This document shows, piece by piece, positions 35,470-44,259 of a DNA stretch of 64,000 nucleotides (within the stretch, counting starts at the first letter, position 1; every line of letters starts with the position of its first letter). The notes beneath the pieces are model-generated. The model made no database searches, was not told where the DNA came from, and saw only the letters and a program-made list of their open reading frames with translations. The stretch is from HGM12587 sp045128635 (lineage in GTDB: Bacteria; Bacillota; Clostridia; Lachnospirales; Lachnospiraceae). The translations under genes were made by a program, and so were the position numbers. The stretch is from assembly GCA_045128635.1 (NCBI GenBank), contig JBGVRS010000066.1, forward strand, positions 1 through 64,000. Reading direction: 5' to 3'.

Positions 35470-36492
35470 ATGTACAATATCGAACAGTTTAAAGATAACT
35501 TTTCAAAAATCAAAGGAAAAATAATTGCTATTGTTTATATTTTTGAGGGAGACGATGATTCTGGATTTGAACATTTTTATATTTGGAAAAGCAATATTAT
35601 TGCGAAATGGATGAATGCCGTACAAGAATTATCGTGCATGCCACTTATCATAGATGTTCGAACATTTGTTGATAAAGCAATAAATAAAACGTTGCCTCAT
35701 ATAGATTACGTGATAAATTTGAATTCTGGTACATATAATCTCTCCACTATGGCTTTAGTACCTGCTATGTGTAGTGCTATTAATGTTCCTTGCATACCTT
35801 GCAATGCAGTTTCTATTGTAACTGGTGAAAACAAAGCATTATCAAATCATATTGCATTTTCGCTTGGCTTAAATGTACCCCAAAAGTTAGATAAAGATAA
35901 TGAAAACGGAATCTTTCGACCTATTAGTTTAGGAAATAGTCTTGGAGTACAAAGAGGGAGCGGATGTAATGAAAAACAAGGCATTTATCAAGAGTTTATT
36001 AAAGGTTATGAAATTACTACTCCATTAGTATATAATGCACTTGAAAAGAAAATGGAAGTGCTTCCTACAGTAGTGTTTGCACCATTAAATAATGATCCAA
36101 ACTGGTATTATGGGGAGACAGATAAGCATAAACAACAAGGATATGAATTTAAAATAATTCAATTAGATAGTAAACTTGAAGAAAAATATATAGAACTAGC
36201 CAAGACATTATCTATTCAAACTTTTTGTAGAATAGATGCACGGGTAAAATGCAACGATGAAAATTCTATGAAACAGGTGCTTGAGAGGGGAGCTTCTTTT
36301 GATGATACCTATTTTATTGAAATTAATGTAATGCCTACTATCAGAGATAATAACAGTTTTTGTTATTCTTTCCAATCAATAAAACAATCTACTTCCATCG
36401 GAGAATGTATTTACTTACAAAAAGAAATGATAGGGACAATTAATATACATAGTTTTTTATTAGCAAATTCTATGATGGCATTTACTTCATAA
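35470..36492 (+). CDS. ATP-grasp protein, D-Ala-D-Ala-ligase-like
   Basis: 340 residues from ATG 35470 behind GGTGGGGA. The protein has the D-Ala-D-Ala ligase layout: an N-terminal Rossmann-like part, CIPCNAVSIVTGENKALSNH (lid region), a central ATP-grasp with FIKGYEITTPLVYN, and a C-terminal metal site CRIDARVK followed by YFIEINVMPT, with D, E and N in the usual places. A VanX/Ddl role in cell-wall synthesis is unlikely, as the sequence is diverged and stands alone. The shared operator with the TPR-like gene suggests a joint pathway, perhaps peptide ligation. Substrate unknown. Confidence 0.65.
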   Translation: MYNIEQFKDNFSKIKGKIIAIVYIFEGDDDSGFEHFYIWKSNIIAKWMNAVQELSCMPLIIDVRTFVDKAINKTLPHIDYVINLNSGTYNLSTMALVPAMCSAINVPCIPCNAVSIVTGENKALSNHIAFSLGLNVPQKLDKDNENGIFRPISLGNSLGVQRGSGCNEKQGIYQEFIKGYEITTPLVYNALEKKMEVLPTVVFAPLNNDPNWYYGETDKHKQQGYEFKIIQLDSKLEEKYIELAKTLSIQTFCRIDARVKCNDENSMKQVLERGASFDDTYFIEINVMPTIRDNNSFCYSFQSIKQSTSIGECIYLQKEMIGTINIHSFLLANSMMAFTS

Positions 36493-36505
36493 AATTTCCC
36501 CATAC

Positions 36506-36541
36506 AAAAGCGTGCTGCTATTACAGACACAGCACGCTTTT
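36506..36541. terminator. Bidirectional terminator between convergent genes
   Basis: AAAAGCGTGCTG (36506-36517) pairs exactly with CAGCACGCTTTT (36530-36541). With A and T runs at both ends it can serve the ATP-grasp gene on the plus strand and the TPR-like gene on the minus strand. Confidence 0.8.
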
Positions 36542-36550
36542 ACAAATGAT

Positions 36551-38233
36551 TTAAAACCAAGTACTAAATATAAAAGGATTATATCCTGTTTTGGTAAGGA
36601 ATTTTTCTTTTACACCAGTTGTTTTAATGTATTGTTTAGGTAGATTTAGGTTTTCTAAGATATAAAGATTATACTGTTTTTCAATTATTTCTAATTGTAA
36701 CATCAGCTGACCAGCCCCCAAAATATTATCATTAAAAGCTCTCTGTATCAATTTTTCTATTGAATATTTTTCCATTAAAAATATTCCAATTTCTTTAGAT
36801 TGAGAGAGGGCTAACGCAACAATATTCATTGCATATCGGGCAGAGATGAATGGGATATTCAGCAGTTCTTTATTATCAAAGATTAAATTCATAACCTTTA
36901 ACAATTCATTTTCTGTAATTTTATCAAAACAATATGCTTTAGCGATAAGTCTATTGCATAATATAGCAACTTTCTGTATGCAACGTTCTGGTCGATATGC
37001 ATAGTCTAATCCTTTATCAAAGAATGGAATCGCTTCATCTGGATAGCCATTCATTAAATGTGCTACCCCTGTATTATTTAATATATGTGACATTCCAACC
37101 AATCCTGGAACATTATGTATTGCTTCTTCTTGCAAAGTTCGAAATTCTCTAATGTTTACATTGTTTGTATCAAATTGTCTTACCAACTTATTATTCTTGC
37201 AATATATTGCATTATCTTCCATTCCGTTTTCTATGAAGATATTATATGCTGTATCTAAAAGTTCTATCTTTTCATCAAATGTATATCCTTCGAGAAAATA
37301 AGCATATCTAAATACATGAGCCAATAAAACATCATTATCCAGTTGTTTGGCCAATTGATAAGCTTCCGATATGTCAGTTTTTCCACCGTCATTACAGAAC
37401 ACACGATACAATCTTAAAATGCACTGAAAGGATTGTAACAGTTTGCGGTCAAACTCACTTTGTACTTCCCTGCTATCAATTTCTTTAATCAATGTAGTTA
37501 AATCATCTCGTACTAATGATTTGTCTTGATATAAAAAATTAGTTCTAATTTGAAGAATAGATGGACTATACAACTTGATCAAAGAGTTTTCTGCCCATTC
37601 TTCATTACACAGAATGTTTCTTTTTGTCTGAGAACATGTACTGAAACATTGATGTGTAAATGCTTCCATAAATGCTTGCGGATTCTCTGCTCCACAATTG
37701 ACTACTTTATACATCTCTGTTTCGCCACTGTTGCGAATCAGCTTAACATTGGTGTTATGTGGACATTCGGATAATAAAATTTTAGCACGTTCAAAGTTAT
37801 TATCCTTTAGCAAAATAATTATTGCAGGTCTCAAAATGCTTGTTTTATGAAGTGCTATCATTTGATTGACGTACTTTGGTAATATTTCGCCCTCTTGTAT
37901 TATAATAGGGTCAAGAACATCTGGCCCGGCAGCTTGATGTTCTTGAAATGTAAACACCTTAAATAAAGAACCGATAACTTCAATTATCCCAATTGGTTCT
38001 GTCATCTCAAAACATGTTTTTACTAATTCTGCACCATTTGGTACCTTTTTGCATATGCCTTGCAAGATGCGAGACAAGCGACTTTTCATTACCCTATTTG
38101 TATCAATGTAGTTTTCTTTTCCCTTGTATTGGCGGAAATAGTCTGCGCCTCTTCCTACTACAAATCTTTGTTCAACCACATAAATTGTAAATGCAGTATC
38201 TGTTTCTTTAAAAAAATCCCTTACGTCTTCCAA
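36551..38233 (-). CDS. TPR-like repeat protein paired with the ATP-grasp gene
   Basis: 560 residues from ATG at 38233. The N-terminal 200 residues are mixed alpha/beta with no recognised motif (FTIYVVEQRFVVGRGADYF at the start). Residues about 250-480 are helical repeats of TPR type, for example FDEKIELLDTAYNIFIENGM and GVAHLMNGYPDEAIPFFDKG. There is no signal peptide or membrane segment. It is convergent with the ATP-grasp gene, yet both carry the same 22-bp element upstream, so they are probably co-regulated. It could be a sensor or scaffold; function unknown. Confidence 0.6.
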   Translation of the reverse strand: MEDVRDFFKETDTAFTIYVVEQRFVVGRGADYFRQYKGKENYIDTNRVMKSRLSRILQGICKKVPNGAELVKTCFEMTEPIGIIEVIGSLFKVFTFQEHQAAGPDVLDPIIIQEGEILPKYVNQMIALHKTSILRPAIIILLKDNNFERAKILLSECPHNTNVKLIRNSGETEMYKVVNCGAENPQAFMEAFTHQCFSTCSQTKRNILCNEEWAENSLIKLYSPSILQIRTNFLYQDKSLVRDDLTTLIKEIDSREVQSEFDRKLLQSFQCILRLYRVFCNDGGKTDISEAYQLAKQLDNDVLLAHVFRYAYFLEGYTFDEKIELLDTAYNIFIENGMEDNAIYCKNNKLVRQFDTNNVNIREFRTLQEEAIHNVPGLVGMSHILNNTGVAHLMNGYPDEAIPFFDKGLDYAYRPERCIQKVAILCNRLIAKAYCFDKITENELLKVMNLIFDNKELLNIPFISARYAMNIVALALSQSKEIGIFLMEKYSIEKLIQRAFNDNILGAGQLMLQLEIIEKQYNLYILENLNLPKQYIKTTGVKEKFLTKTGYNPFIFSTWF

Positions 38234-38256
38234 AGTAATTCTCCATGTGTAATAAA

Positions 38257-38278
38257 TAACCGATAACTATATATTATC
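38257..38278 (-). promoter_or_regulatory. GATAA-N7-TTATC dyad upstream of the TPR-like gene (copy 2)
   Basis: On the minus strand this is identical over all 22 bases to 35411-35432 and lies 24-45 bp before the start codon at 38233. GATAAT within it may also serve as a -10. The exact match over an otherwise unrelated region marks it as a specific regulator site. Confidence 0.75.
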
Positions 38279-38389
38279 CGTCATTAGGGTTACATTAGCA
38301 TAAAGAGTGTAAAAATAGCTTATTGCATTCTGTGCACACCAACAGACGTGTTGTAGAGCAGGCGGATCGCCAATATCACATACATAATC

Positions 38390-38418
38390 TTGTTCAACAT
38401 AAAATGCTTTGCTATACT
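38390..38418 (+). promoter_or_regulatory. Sigma-A promoter of the 153-residue protein
   Basis: TTGTTC (38390-38395), a 17-bp spacer and TATACT (38413-38418), with TGC just before the -10. Transcription would start near 38425, 24 bp before the ATG. It is divergent from the TPR-like gene. Confidence 0.7.
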
Positions 38419-38448
38419 ATGAAAAAGTGAAAAAGGAGAAACGTTTTC

Positions 38449-38910
38449 ATGAAAGATCGAATTCAATTAGATCCATATCCAATTCCTAAAGGAGAGAGTC
38501 CTCTCTTTATTAATGAGCCTTGGCTTATAGATGCTTCTATAGATGTGGAGTGTTCAGCTTCAACTCAACCTGAAGCAGAAAATGATAATCGCAGAGTATA
38601 TATTCCACTAGACTTAAACAAAAAGGCGATACTCCGCAGACTGGATGAAATTATTAGACGATATGGTTCGGCAAATGAACGTAACGAATGGGACTTTTCT
38701 TTAGATGTTAGAAGATTATTATACCAAGCCGAAATTTATGATCGCATTTGGTTTGTACGTCATATGCCGGAAAATGGAAAACATAGTCATGAGGGTATTA
38801 GCCTTATTCAAGATTTTGTTAATTATTTGGAGGAAATCCCCGATGAATGTGCGGAATGTTTTCCATTCGAGATGATAGAAGAATTAAGAAATGAATATTT
38901 AATCGAATAA
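38449..38910 (+). CDS. Hypothetical acidic protein
   Basis: 153 residues, ATG behind AAAAGGAG. The N-terminus is proline-rich (IQLDPYPIPKGESPLF), the middle is basic helical (LNKKAILRRLDEIIRRYG) and the C-terminus acidic (NYLEEIPDECAECFPFEMIEE). There is no signal peptide or membrane segment. Divergent from the TPR-like gene and with its own promoter. No family recognised. Confidence 0.6.
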   Translation: MKDRIQLDPYPIPKGESPLFINEPWLIDASIDVECSASTQPEAENDNRRVYIPLDLNKKAILRRLDEIIRRYGSANERNEWDFSLDVRRLLYQAEIYDRIWFVRHMPENGKHSHEGISLIQDFVNYLEEIPDECAECFPFEMIEELRNEYLIE

Positions 38911-39063
38911 TCTAAGTTTTGTGTGGGTCGATAGCCCTATATAAATTTGCACTTACTTATTTTGGAATAGTGGTTCTGGTATATTCATATGACAGTCGTG
39001 CTGTTTTAAAAGTAAATTATGTGCAGTTTGATCGGAACCGGCAATAAAGCACTCATATTAAAA

Positions 39064-39107
39064 TGCCACAAGAAGTGATCTTCCTCTAACTTTCACATCT
39101 TGTGGCA
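39064..39107 (-). terminator. Terminator of the LytTR regulator gene
   Basis: TGCCACAAGAAGTGA (39064-39078) pairs with TCACATCTTGTGGCA (39093-39107) with one mismatch. On the minus strand it follows the LytTR stop and leads into TTTTA. Confidence 0.7.
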
Positions 39108-39136
39108 CGATATAAGAATCTATAAAGTATTTGTAC

Positions 39137-39859
39137 TTAACAAATGATTTCTCTCTTAATCATATCTAAAAGAATTCCTTTCTTATCCCGGCTGAGAGGA
39201 ATCTCTTCTCCGGTAATCAAATGAATTTTATAGCGGAAGGCCTCCTGTGAAACTGTTTCTACATATTTGATATTTACAATGTAGCTATTATTACATCTGA
39301 AAAAATTTTCTTTAGGAAGCTGATTTTCCAAATCGGACAATTTTCCATAATTAGAAATTTCTTCCCCATCATAATGAAAAATGAGCTGTCGGTTACCTGT
39401 TTCGATATAACGCAGCTTATGGCAATAAAGTTTTCGAATGCCAGTATTGTTAGATAATAAGATAAAAGGTTGGTTTATTAAATGCTTATATGTCAGATGC
39501 TTTTTAAAGTGATTTGAGATTTGGTCATAACAAAAAGGTTTTGTCCAACAAATATTCGCATCATAATGATAGCCGGTAGAAAAAACTTTTTCTGTATTAG
39601 AAGTGAGAATTAAATGCACATCTTTATCTAATTCACGTAAAGAACGGACAATTTTTTCGCCTGACATATCTGGAACATCCAGATCTAATATCACGAGGTC
39701 AAAGGCTCGGCAGTAGTTATAAACAAGATCTGTACCAGTGTGATAAATGCGTACATCAATATTTATTTTTAATGAATCTTCAATATTTCGTAAATACTGG
39801 AGCAGAACCTCGCAATCTTTGTTTACATTTTCGCATATTCCTATGAAAAGACTTGTCAT
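39137..39859 (-). CDS. LytTR-family response regulator (AgrA/ComE type)
   Basis: 240 residues from ATG at 39859, with AAAGGGA nine bases upstream; a GTG at 39880 is less likely. A receiver domain (FIGICENV acidic pair, phosphoacceptor in FDLVILDLDVPD, then TSNTE and a K in WTKPF) is followed by a LytTR DNA-binding domain (LRYIETGNRQLIFHY, FFRCNNSYIVNIKYV, EIPLSRDKKG). Such regulators usually work with a histidine kinase and a peptide signal, but no kinase is nearby. Expression appears monocistronic. Confidence 0.92.
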   Translation of the reverse strand: MTSLFIGICENVNKDCEVLLQYLRNIEDSLKINIDVRIYHTGTDLVYNYCRAFDLVILDLDVPDMSGEKIVRSLRELDKDVHLILTSNTEKVFSTGYHYDANICWTKPFCYDQISNHFKKHLTYKHLINQPFILLSNNTGIRKLYCHKLRYIETGNRQLIFHYDGEEISNYGKLSDLENQLPKENFFRCNNSYIVNIKYVETVSQEAFRYKIHLITGEEIPLSRDKKGILLDMIKREIIC

Positions 39860-39880
39860 ACCTATATCCCTTTCGTTCAC

Positions 39881-40214
39881 CTCTATATAATTAATACGAT
39901 TCAGAATTCAAAACCTTACATTTTTTTGTAGGTTTTATCGAAAAAATTTTACTTTTTAAAATTTGATAAATGAAACAGAAACAAACAAAGGTATAAAACA
40001 AAAATAGATTGTTGAAAGTTATGTCTACTTTGCGCTTGGTATACATAAGTGTATTTGATAAAATAGAATTATAGAAATTTACTCTGGAAACTTATTTTAT
40101 AATAGAAAATTTAGAAACAGGAAAAGTTGTGTTTTCCTATCCAATCAATGGAAATGCGGTAACAAAGTATGATGCGCTCCATGGGAAAACATAGAACGCA
40201 TAAAGGAAGGGAAA
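39881..40214. other. Intergenic region with a coding relic
   Basis: Near 40079-40194 the plus strand has a startless string (TYFIIENLETGKVVFSYPIN and GNAVTKYDALHGK) ending in TAG, looking like the tail of a lost gene. AAACCTTACA and TGTAGGTTT near 39911-39935 form an imperfect hairpin before the LytTR gene. No complete gene is seen. Confidence 0.4.
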
Positions 40215-40421
40215 TTATTGTTTGATTTCTAAAAGATCTTCAATTTCACAATTGAAATACTTGCAGAGTTTTAAAAGTAGATTAGCATCAATCCGTTGAA
40301 ATTCATCTCGGCAATATCTGTTAAAATTGCCTCTTGGAATATTAAGATCTTTGCATATCTGGTTTTTGCTGATTCCCCTTTCCTGTAGTAGTTCCATGAT
40401 TTTAATATGTACGTGTTCCAT
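40215..40421 (-). CDS. Small XRE/Cro-type HTH regulator
   Basis: 68 residues, ATG behind GGAGGT. The helix-turn-helix is standard: IMELLQERGISKNQICKDLN, then PRGNFNRYCRDEFQRID and LLLKLCKYFNCEIEDLLE. It consists of the DNA-binding domain only. It is divergent from the small exported protein at 40507 and could control it through the 85-bp space between them. Confidence 0.85.
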   Translation of the reverse strand: MEHVHIKIMELLQERGISKNQICKDLNIPRGNFNRYCRDEFQRIDANLLLKLCKYFNCEIEDLLEIKQ

Positions 40422-40506
40422 ACTGACCTCCGAAAATGAATTTTACGAAGTAACTATATAGCAACTAGAAGAAAAAATAGGAAAGATTTCTCTTAAGAGG
40501 TGCTCG

Positions 40507-40929
40507 ATGAAAAGAATAGGTAAATTGGTTGCATGTGTGTTAATTGCTATCAGTGCATTATCAGCAGATAATATGGATTATGAGAATAGGCAGCCGGATA
40601 TGGTATCAACTATAAGTTCTATGAATTGTGAATATTGTGCTATTATTGCTTATAGAAATCAAATTCCGGACAAGATTGCATTTGCAAGAAAACTGATTGA
40701 AATGTGCAGAGAAAATGGGTATGAAACCATAAAATTTGCAACAGATGTTAGAGGATATCCTTCAGGGCTGTATTTGAACGTGTATTTAAGTCAGAAAGAC
40801 TTTGAAAATGGAAATATTTATATGAAAATAAAGTATGTTACCCAGGAGTGTGCCAAAAACAGTAATATAAAAGATAATATAGGGAAGTACCAATTGTATA
40901 TAGATAATGATTTGGTTAGCGATGGTTAA
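40507..40929 (+). CDS. Small protein with N-terminal signal-like segment
   Basis: 140 residues, ATG behind AAGAGGTG. The N-terminus KRIGKLVACVLIAISALSAD is a signal peptide or anchor. The rest is a compact mixed domain with three cysteines (CEYC and one later). No family recognised. It is divergent from the XRE regulator and followed by a degenerate short gene, so the two may once have formed a small export or signalling unit. Confidence 0.55.
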   Translation: MKRIGKLVACVLIAISALSADNMDYENRQPDMVSTISSMNCEYCAIIAYRNQIPDKIAFARKLIEMCRENGYETIKFATDVRGYPSGLYLNVYLSQKDFENGNIYMKIKYVTQECAKNSNIKDNIGKYQLYIDNDLVSDG

Positions 40930-40979
40930 TGCAGCATTATTTATTGGAATAAAAAGTTCTTAAGGGGAAGGTGCGACAA

Positions 40980-41228
40980 TGGAAGATAACAGAAAAATTG
41001 ATTTACTTAAAAATGAAATTCCATATATGGAAAAATTTATGGTACCACAAATGTATGATATATTTTGTAATTCGGTTTGGCGGCGAATCCTTGAAGGATG
41101 AAGATAGAGGAATTCAAAGGATGCTTGCTTATTTTGGTAATTATTTTACAGAAGAACAACTAAAAAAGAATATGGAGGTGACAGTATTATATGAGCAATA
41201 CTGCTCCTACATCATATTCATCATCTAA
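40980..41228 (+). pseudogene. Frameshifted short gene
   Basis: ATG 40980 (ribosome site AAGGGGAAGG) begins MEDNRKIDLLKNEIPYMEKF and stops after about 40 codons. A second frame, entered near TATATTTTGTAATTC, continues with FGGESLKDEDRGIQRMLAYF and GNYFTEEQLKKNMEVTVLYE to a stop at 41228. One small indel near 41060 joins the two into a protein of about 80 residues. It is not recognised. Confidence 0.5.
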
Positions 41229-42323
41229 AACCATTACTTTTGGTTCTATAGGCAGTGTTTCTTTTCTGCTTTTTTATATGATTTAAAATAATATCACTTT
41301 CTCGATGATTAGCAGGAAAACAATCAACGCCTGTAATAATTCCATAATCAGTATCTACAGTCATTTCAGTTAAATATCCTAAACCCTTCGTGCTTTTCTG
41401 ATTTATGTATCCGCAATCGGGATTCGTGCTGCTTTTTAAGATTCTTTTTGTTATTTCTCTAGTTGAAGGAGATTGATAACCAGGGGTTCCTGACATTTCC
41501 TTTTCTAACTCATCTAGATAATGAATACATGATTGTTGAATAGTTTTTATTACTTCTACAGAACTTTTTGTAGAAATGTTTGCAGGTAAAAATGAACCAT
41601 CTGCCACAACAGTTTCACCGCTCGCAATTCCCCTATCTATACATTGGAGTACAATTTCATTAAATATTTCTCTGAAAAGGGTGTTGTCTTTAAAACGTCT
41701 ACGTCTGTTTTGACTAAAAGTGCTATGATCTAGAATTCTTTGCGTTAAATTTAATCCGCAAAACTATCTATAAGCAAGACTCAAAGAGACTTCTTCTTCA
41801 AGTCGGCGTTCGGACTTTATTCCATACAAATATACAATTAACAATATTTTGATCATGATTACTGGATCTATAGATTTTCTGCCAGTATGAGAATAATACG
41901 AAGTGTGCAAATTCCGGTAAACCTGCACACGGTTTCCAGTTAGAACTGCACACGGATTCCGCTCATAACTGAGCGCGATTCTGGAACAACTGAATGTGCT
42001 TTGAAACATACTCTAGCAACACTCAAAAAGTCCTGTAAAGGGCTAAAACAAGCCACTATGTGGTTCCTTGACAGTCCTTTTGATAGTTGCGAAAAAGTTA
42101 ATCAAGACGCAAATACATAAATGTGCAGTTCGAAGCGGAATTGCAATCCGTTTGACCGTAATTAGTGCTCAGTTTTTCTGGGATATGCATACGGAGTGGC
42201 TTTTCCATAGATAAATCCAAAATTTACACAGTTTTTAATCTGTCTCAACAGATGATTTTGAGAAAGCATCGAATCTATATCAAGAATGATAAGTTGCATT
42301 TGGTTATCAGTTTTTCCCATCAT
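41221..42323 (-). mobile_element. IS1182-family transposase remnant, split by a second element
   Basis: On the minus strand an ATG at 42323 behind GGGAGGTG begins GKTDNQMQLIILDIDSML and SQNHLLRQIKNCVNF, the standard IS1182 start. After about 46 codons the frame is cut by an inserted element and resumes as YYSHTGRKSIDPVIMIKILL and GIKSERRLEEEVSLSLAY. A further frameshift separates the ADGSFLPANIS segment (41607 to 41221). The C-terminal third with the last catalytic glutamate is missing. No complete transposase can be made. Confidence 0.8.
41904..42171. mobile_element. 268-bp IS21-type deletion derivative inside the IS1182 remnant
   Basis: Starts TGTGCAAATTCCGG and ends CCGTAATTAGTGCTCA. The two ends are imperfect inverted repeats, and repeated CTGCACACGG words lie near the left end, as in IS21-family termini. 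No istA/istB frame remains. ATACG occurs on both sides at short distance, perhaps the trace of a target duplication. Confidence 0.5.
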
Positions 42324-42489
42324 AAAAAAGCACCTCCCATATCTGATATAATAATTATACTATATGGAAGGTACTTTTTCTTTAGTTTGTCAACAGGTCC
42401 CCAATTTCACAGTGCCGTAGCCATCAAGACATACAATTTTTTAGTAATCATTCTCCATTGCAATATTTGATTTTCTTTAAGAATATCAT

Positions 42490-42838
42490 GTGTATTATTA
42501 GATGTTTGGGATTTGATTACTTTAGGTATTTCTTTTCTAATCTAACTCGTTTTTTGTTGCTGAGACCAGTTTTGACATGCTGATTATGTAATTTTTCCAT
42601 CGTCGTACAGCTTTCGAGATGGAATATAAAAATGAGTTGCCGTGGCTTGTTGTGAAGCTCCTGCTGCATACATATATTTTATAACGATCTTGCCTTGTAA
42701 CGTGTTAGCCAAAATAGAATGCCTTCCGTCGAAGCTATATTGTATTTGTTTGCAAGCCGTTTGACAATTACGCTACCTTGAAGGTATTTTTGTACAATTT
42801 CTAGCTTTACTTCAAATGGATATACTTCTTTCTTCATA
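42490..42838 (-). pseudogene. IS3/IS150-type orfA remnant
   Basis: On the minus strand the ATG at 42838 starts MKKEVYPFEVKLEIVQKYLQ, then VKRLANKYNIASTEGILFWL, the double-helix start of InsJ-like proteins. The frame breaks after about 50 codons with several stops. Only the first helix-turn-helix is readable. Confidence 0.6.
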
Positions 42839-42893
42839 ATTAAGAACTTCTTCAAAAAATTTAATAAAAGGGCATCAGATCATAGTTGTGCGA

Positions 42894-43041
42894 TTACATA
42901 TCATATAGCCAAATTTGTACACGGTTATAATCTATTTCATATAATTCATAATATTGTGGATTATAACCCAACTCTAAACAATAATTATGAGCCATTTGTA
43001 CCAATTCATCTATTGAATATACTTTGCCTTTCCTACTACCA
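42894..43041 (-). pseudogene. Short C-terminal coding relic
   Basis: In a phase different from the lipoprotein that precedes it on this strand, a startless frame reads YSIDELVQMAHNYCLELGYN, then YYELYEIDYNRVQIWLYDM, and a stop at 42894. It has normal protein composition and no start codon, and appears to be the end of a lost gene. Confidence 0.45.
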
Positions 43042-44181
43042 TTATTTATATTCTGTATGCTCGTATTCTTTTATAAATAATTTTTCAATTTCTTGAACTA
43101 AACTATCTCTAGCAGTTTTCTCTAATAACTCATTTTGGGAATTAATTACTTCATCGAATTTGCTACTAATAGTCTTAGCAAACTCGTATGTTTCCGACTT
43201 TCCAACAAAAACCCTCGATTCATAATGTATTATCTCATTGTTCAAATATTCTCCCACTACAATAATTTCATTTAAGGCATCATCATTACAATCTTCTATT
43301 ATTAACAATTTTATTTTATTGAAAATCCCTTCTGATTTGGTATCTATTTTTTCAAATTCAAAAGAGATATCATCAGTAGTATATTCCATCACATTACAAT
43401 CATTTTCTTTCTCTTGAAAATATACTAATTGATAACCGTTTTCTGTGCCAAGTTTATAGTATGCTAACAAACCTCCCTTTTCCCAATTAACAATATTTCC
43501 CTTTTCTAAAAAAATAAATTTTATTTCATTACTGTTTGAATACGGCTCTACTTCTAACAATACATGTTCCCAGTTAAATGTCGTTATTTTTTCTGAAGCA
43601 CCATATTGGGACGTTCCTTCTGTAATCTTTACAAAAACATCCTTCTGATTGCAATGTATATCATGCCTATATAATCTTCGCCCATCTGAATAATTGTATA
43701 AATCAAAATAACGACAGAAATATTCATACGGGACTTGCTCATTATTTATAGTTGCCTCAGTTGGAACATATTCGCTATAATGACCCAGCATATACTTATT
43801 TTGAACGTATGTAACACATACATATTCATTACCATCAGATCCATTACTAACACAAATAACACTGTTATTTTTAAAATAAATTGTATTTCCATAATCTATC
43901 TCAAATAATTTTTTAACCATATCTTCTTGATAAGAATAAATCCCTAAACTTTCATTTCCATATATCAATTCTGGAATTTCATCATCGTCAAAGTCGTATA
44001 TGTAAATATATGACTTTGACGATGTATTGTTTTCTATGCAAGATGAACTAATGAAATTTTCATATGCTACTTTCCAATTTTCTTTCTCTAATTCGTCTGT
44101 TTTATCTGAGACATTTTTATCACAGCCATTTAATATGAATATGAAACAGCTCAAAAATAATAAAAAAAATATTTTTTTCAT
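43042..44181 (-). CDS. Lipoprotein with calcium-loop-like repeats
   Basis: 379 residues from ATG at 44181 behind GGAGGT; the frame from 44226 has no better site. The signal peptide KKIFFLLFLSCFIFILNGC ends in a lipobox with the cysteine at 20. DFDDDEIPELIYG near 58 and EDCNDDALNEIIVVG near 312 resemble the aspartate-rich loops of VCBS/FG-GAP repeat proteins. It is probably attached to the outer face of the membrane. A similar aspartate-loop lipoprotein is at 47142. No enzyme signature. Confidence 0.7.
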   Translation of the reverse strand: MKKIFFLLFLSCFIFILNGCDKNVSDKTDELEKENWKVAYENFISSSCIENNTSSKSYIYIYDFDDDEIPELIYGNESLGIYSYQEDMVKKLFEIDYGNTIYFKNNSVICVSNGSDGNEYVCVTYVQNKYMLGHYSEYVPTEATINNEQVPYEYFCRYFDLYNYSDGRRLYRHDIHCNQKDVFVKITEGTSQYGASEKITTFNWEHVLLEVEPYSNSNEIKFIFLEKGNIVNWEKGGLLAYYKLGTENGYQLVYFQEKENDCNVMEYTTDDISFEFEKIDTKSEGIFNKIKLLIIEDCNDDALNEIIVVGEYLNNEIIHYESRVFVGKSETYEFAKTISSKFDEVINSQNELLEKTARDSLVQEIEKLFIKEYEHTEYK

Positions 44182-44259
44182 TCTAAGACCTCCTAACAGT
44201 ATCGCTATATAAACAACTATAAACAAACTCGTATACGATGTCTAGCATACATTTTATAA

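Noticed and set aside
35470..36492. Vancomycin-type D-Ala-D-Lac ligase
   Set aside because: Only the general ATP-grasp layout fits; there is no vanS/vanR, vanH or vanX nearby and the sequence is strongly diverged.
42165..42470. 101-codon plus-strand ORF
   Set aside because: It lies antisense to the N-terminal IS1182 transposase and its ribosome site; the minus-strand reading has family matches and this one has none.
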